Assembly (NCBI RefSeq): GCF_002443255.2
Contig: NW_019211455.1
Span: forward strand, 55,132,338-55,196,337
Direction of reading: 5' to 3'
Origin: Varroa destructor
Lineage: Eukaryota > Arthropoda > Arachnida > Mesostigmata > Varroidae
DNA: 64,000 nucleotides
This document shows positions 59,721 through 64,000 of this stretch, piece by piece (the first letter of the stretch is position 1; each line of letters begins with the position of its first letter). Under the pieces are notes generated by a model that saw nothing but the letters and a program-made list of their open reading frames with translations, was not told the DNA's origin and ran no database searches. The translations under genes and the position numbers were made by a program.

Positions 59721-61744
59721 TGTATTTCTGAGATCATGTATACTGCCGCTACTAGAGAGTGGCAGTGACTAAACAACAGTAATATTCGTGCTTGCGAATT
59801 CGAACCTGAATATAGAGGCGATATTTGTGGATTATTGCCGGTAATAAGCTAAGAGCAAATGCATCTTGAACGTAGCCAGTGTAAAACATTACGATTATAT
59901 TATTGAATGACTGGTACCGATAAGATTTAGTAGAGGGTCGCCCACATTTCGTCGAGTGTTTACCTAGTGCGCGCGCCAACCAGTTAACCCCTATGATAGA
60001 GCACTTTCGTAGAGTTGAAAGCTGACTACATTTGGCAAAGCACAACAGGAGCGCGAAAAGTCGAAAAATGCCGACGTGCTATAGCGGAAAAACAGGCGTG
60101 AACACATGTCAATATCAGCTCTTCTAACGACTAATTTTCCTTTCCAATTCCCATAATAGCAATGATGTAGTAAATGCTATAGGCGTTAGCCCAGCATCAG
60201 CTCCTTCCGCGCTTAATCTTGGCGACGATTCTGACCCAGCGGTCCGCTTGCCAGCGCTTCGATCCGATCCTACCGTTGTTAGCGCTCCGCCAGTTGGAGT
60301 AACGTTATGCGCCAAGTTGGTCCTGCTCATCATAGCCGTAGGCCCGAACAATCTACTCTTACTACAGATCTAACAAGTGAGCATACCATGACAAAGACCG
60401 TATACACGATTTGACCCGGCCGACATTCGTTGGGCAAAGCAGCGTCCTGACAACAAACCACTAAGAATACAGATAGATTCAACTGCTACCCTCAGTCTAT
60501 TTCAATTATCTGATAGGAACGACCCAGTAAGTGTTATTGGTCCTCCTAGAATCTTGAATACCTAGGCAAAATGTTCGTCAGCTCGTCGGCCTGTTTGACA
60601 CGATTGAGGCATGATTGTGATTACGCACGAACTAAACGTTAGGCGCGTAAAATTTAATAGCTACAGACGCTTGGAGAGTGTAGCTGAAAATCTGAGAATT
60701 TTAGGCAATGAACTAACGTGTAACATATTTATATGGTGCTGGTGTACGGCTGCGTCCCCTTAGCTGAAACAATGTTTATTTGCCCGTCGTTTTAATTGAA
60801 CTGTTTCTTATCCGTAAGTAGAAAGATGAGAGGAATGCCACCATGAAATACAAGAAAAGACCCCAATTTATTTTCAGCATTGCATTAATATTGGTACGTT
60901 ATTGACCAATCCAACTAAATCTAGCTAGTTGTGCCGCAGCTGCTGTTAGTATATAATAACGTTAGGGATAACAAACACAGCGGATGCGAAGCATACATTC
61001 ATTTATCTCTGAATGGCTTGACGCTTCTGGAGTTTCTGTGAAATTTCCGTTGGCAGTGCGCGCCGTTCTTATTTTTTGGATACAATTCGAAACGACTTAC
61101 GGCTAGAGGACCGGTTGAACTCATCAACTCAAGTGTGCGGATCATCTATGCTGCCTGGCAGTCTACGGGGACCTGCCCAGTTCGGTTTTGTCTGGCGCGA
61201 AATTTTCACGTTGCATACAGCACGGCGGCATATATCTGACGTAAATGCATTGCCAACTCCACAGCCTCACAGGAGTCCCCGGATCGTGTCGCGTGTAGTT
61301 TTACGCGATTTCGTTCCGTGTCTTTACCATATTTTTCTTGCCTTCTTTTTGTTTACCTTTGGTTACTCCATGTAGAGAAAACTTGCCTGATTGTCGTTCT
61401 ACATATAGTATATAAGGAACGACAAAACAAGTTGAAGGATGAACATGAACATGTTCATTTTCAATATAATCTAATGTTATCATACGTGCTTGCTGCACGG
61501 ATCGATCGGACTGAGCTGACACGCACTAGATATCAATCGCTGGTAATAGTCATTGCTGTTTTGGGATTAACTGATAACAGAACCCTAAATCATATTTCTT
61601 CTAATATTTCTCCATGTTAGCCTTCGAATAACACGTGTGGGACTAGTCACAATTATTAATTATATGCACAATCTACACACACAGAGACCACACAATGTCG
61701 AATCTTACGATATTTGTCTAAATTTAGTAAAATTCAAGTACCGC

Positions 61745-61745
<1 letters not shown>

Positions 61746-61782
<37 letters not shown>
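61746..61782. repeat. (TA)n microsatellite
   Basis: About 17 uninterrupted TA units. Confidence 0.95.
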
Positions 61783-61785
<3 letters not shown>

Positions 61786-63479
61786 TGTCGAAGTTTGTAT
61801 AATTTTGACAAATGTGAATTTCTGGTCCCTTTTCTCTGTTACTTGAGCAAGGCCTCCCCAGACGTTATCCATATTGTACGAGCAATTCAAGCATTCTGCA
61901 CTTTTCAAAATGCGTGACGAACTTCTTCAGACTAATCAAATACATGCGTACCTCCATTGAACTTGCTCGTTTTGTCAAAAACTCGCGTAAAAACACCGAC
62001 TTTACTGGTAATCTAGAGTTTTCGATTACTACTATTATTCCCTAGCAATTTTTTTCGCAATAGAGGTCTATCGTAACTGAAACAATATTTGATCACCAGA
62101 TAAAGTTAGACAAACACGAGAGACGGCCAGGTTGGTTAGTGAATTGAATTGACCCTAATATCGTCCAGCAACTACTCCTAACCAACAAACTGTCCATAAT
62201 AATATCACAATAGAGCTTAATTATTGATATAAATCGGCTAGCTATTAGCCACAATAGCACTAATGCAGCAGTGTTTTTACCTGTCGCATCCATTAACAGC
62301 TCTCAAACTATCGTATCATTACTGGGGGGCCCTAACGATCGCCAACTCTAACGTTGCGGCTGGCTCCTTACTCACATGCAACCAACTTCGCCGTTATTAA
62401 CATTTACGTACGTGTGTCTCTCATATGAACTTCATCTGTTTTCGATTCGTTTTTCTCTGTCGATGCCATGCAATTCTTTCAGCACAGGCTGCTCGCTATG
62501 CCGAGAAACACGCAACGTTTACAATAATATATTGGTAATATATACAATAATTACCACACAGAATAATATATTAGTGTCATCTGCCCGTATTATCCTACCA
62601 AAAGTTTGTCTTTCTGTTTGTTTACCAGACCCAAATCCACCCTTTCGGGTCGTTGTCGAGTAACTGGTTTTTCGCAGCCACTAGAGCTATGTTGGGAAAA
62701 TTCGCGCGGAAGATCAATATACTTTTTCTCTAAAGAGAAAATGCCGTATAATGTAATGCTAATTTGGCCGATTGTAAACCGATGGCGACAACTTTCTTCT
62801 CGCTTGATTGCATTGTTTCAAAATATTGCCACGCCATCGTTGGTGGCCCCCATTAAATGTACTCTTTACATTTCAATGGATACATTTCTGTTAAAGTATA
62901 AATAAGTATGCTTAATTTGTGTTACATGAATAGGTGTGCTCTATGTGCAAACACTATGTCTAAGCTAGCTATATAAGAAAGCTGTTCGGTATAGCTATTA
63001 GGGATAGGTAGCCATTCGACGTGACTTCTAATACAAAAATAATGAGCCCCTTACCTTCACACAGACCGAATAAATTATGTCTAATAACAAGCGTGGATTC
63101 GTAAGAAAGGTGGCGCTCTGACATACGGCTAATATCTCCTATATTGCTTTAATTCGTAAGTAAAAAGAAGAATAAATTTAATTTACTAGATCCAGGTCCG
63201 CTTTTGTTGCCTGATGCTATCCAGTTTTTTCGACATAGATTACTTGCTTCGCCGTGAAACCTGCCACACTTACAATAGTTTATTAGTATTATCCTACAAT
63301 ATGATATTTACAAGAATAATATGACACTGCACTGCAACAACAATTATATCGGGCACACGTCATTCAACAGCCAGTTACTCAGCCACTTGGGTAGATATTA
63401 AACACTGGCATCAAACAGCCCACAACCCCGCCATCAGTCGCTGCTAAAGCCACTATCACAGCACACTTAATAGTCCACT

Positions 63480-63525
63480 GCGGCGGCGGCGGCGACAGCA
63501 GCAGCAGCGGCGGCGGCGACAGCAG
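63480..63525. repeat. CGG/CAG compound triplet repeat
   Basis: Alternating CGG and CAG runs with the unit CGGCGGCGACAGCAG present twice. Simple repeat in a GC-richer segment near the window end; a frame through it gives only proline/leucine runs. Confidence 0.85.
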
Positions 63526-64000
63526 GCCAATCTGCCTGTTAGGCTTAGCTAAGTACGAGGCCCGGAGAAATCGGTGGCCCCCAGTGGCTCTGACTTGTAC
63601 AACCAAAGAGGTTGAGCGGGTACTCAAGCCGGCCTCAAAGGATTTCCGGTAGCGCTCCACTAGGCTCCCCGATATGACAGTCCCACAGACGGGGCTTCCC
63701 CCGTTATGGACCGAGCCGATTGTTGCGGGCTCTCCTCTCACTACCCGCAGCCACTACTATTGGTCGCTCAGCCAGTGAGCCAACAGGCAGATACACATAA
63801 AGCCGCTAGCAGCCAGCCGCCGTTCGCACGAACGAGCAGGCAAACTTCGTTCGAAGCAGTAACGACGAACACTTGGTTGCCCGTTCTCACAGCAAACGTA
63901 CAGAATCACAGCATAGACAGCAGGTACAGCGGTGGCTCGTAGCGAAGGCGCGACCGGTCGTTTGACTGGCTAACTGGCAACCTCGAAATGGCCAGTGCTT

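Larger units (their letters stand above)
56922..64000. other. Upstream of ARID2: no exon identified
   Basis: About 7 kb of mostly AT-rich DNA. It should contain or border the start of ARID2, but I found no sequence coding for the first half of the ARID domain. It has a CpG-rich patch at 59,380-59,720, a GGCT tetranucleotide run at 58,970-58,985, a (TA)n run at 61,746-61,782, and a GC-triplet repeat at 63,480-63,525. Open frames on both strands are short and unrecognised. Confidence 0.45.

Noticed and set aside
61952..62010. Minus-strand segment ending GGAG|GTACGC that might be the missing ARID exon
   Set aside because: In the phase-0 frame it reads VFLREFLTKRASSME, which lacks the FH..RG.PF core of ARID helix 1; the acceptor is weak and all frames are short.
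63379..63741. 120-codon minus-strand frame with proline/leucine runs
   Set aside because: Much of it is the triplet repeat read as protein; no conserved segment.

Overview
This is a window of animal nuclear DNA, not bacterial. It is AT-rich, has short exons with GT-AG introns, AATAAA poly(A) signals, TA microsatellites and transposon remnants. The gene set (SUB1/PC4, DDX31, an ATMIN/ASCIZ zinc-finger protein, mitochondrial ribosomal protein L41, DNAJC1 and ARID2) is bilaterian. Sparse gene spacing, two long genes with uninterrupted coding regions and long stretches of decayed repeat fit an arthropod. A mite or other chelicerate is my guess, but nothing here proves the order.

Layout. Positions 1-20,400 hold no gene I can name. 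The stretch has a few isolated exon-like segments with good splice sites, microsatellites and a SINE-like repeat. A decayed mariner transposase lies at about 20.4-20.8 kb. SUB1 (+, two exons) is at 21.9-22.4 kb and DDX31 (+, single coding exon) at 26.0-28.2 kb. ATMIN/ASCIZ (-, three exons) runs from 31.7 to 29.4 kb, tail to tail with DDX31. mRpL41 (+, two exons) is at 32.4-33.4 kb, head to head with ATMIN. DNAJC1 (+, single coding exon) is at 34.9-36.3 kb. About 11 kb without an identifiable gene follows. ARID2 (-, at least nine exons) fills 56.9-47.8 kb; its first exon or exons, with the N-terminal half of the ARID domain, were not found, and the last 7 kb is AT-rich with a CpG-rich patch.

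The genes do not form an operon or one pathway. Three are nuclear transcription or chromatin factors (SUB1 coactivator, ATMIN, and the PBAF subunit ARID2). Two serve ribosomes (DDX31 for nucleolar 60S assembly, mL41 in the mitoribosome), and DNAJC1 is an ER-membrane J-protein. The most informative locus is ATMIN: its zinc fingers and a C-terminal cluster of TQT motifs match the known LC8-sensing transcription factor, and its first intron looks like a GC-AG intron.

I found no RNA gene cluster, CRISPR array, viral gene or clearly new multi-gene system. The best leads are the ATMIN splice structure, the frame-neutral exon cassette of ARID2, a near-perfect 37-bp inverted repeat in an ARID2 intron, a divergent SINE family, and orphan exons in the gene-poor left third.
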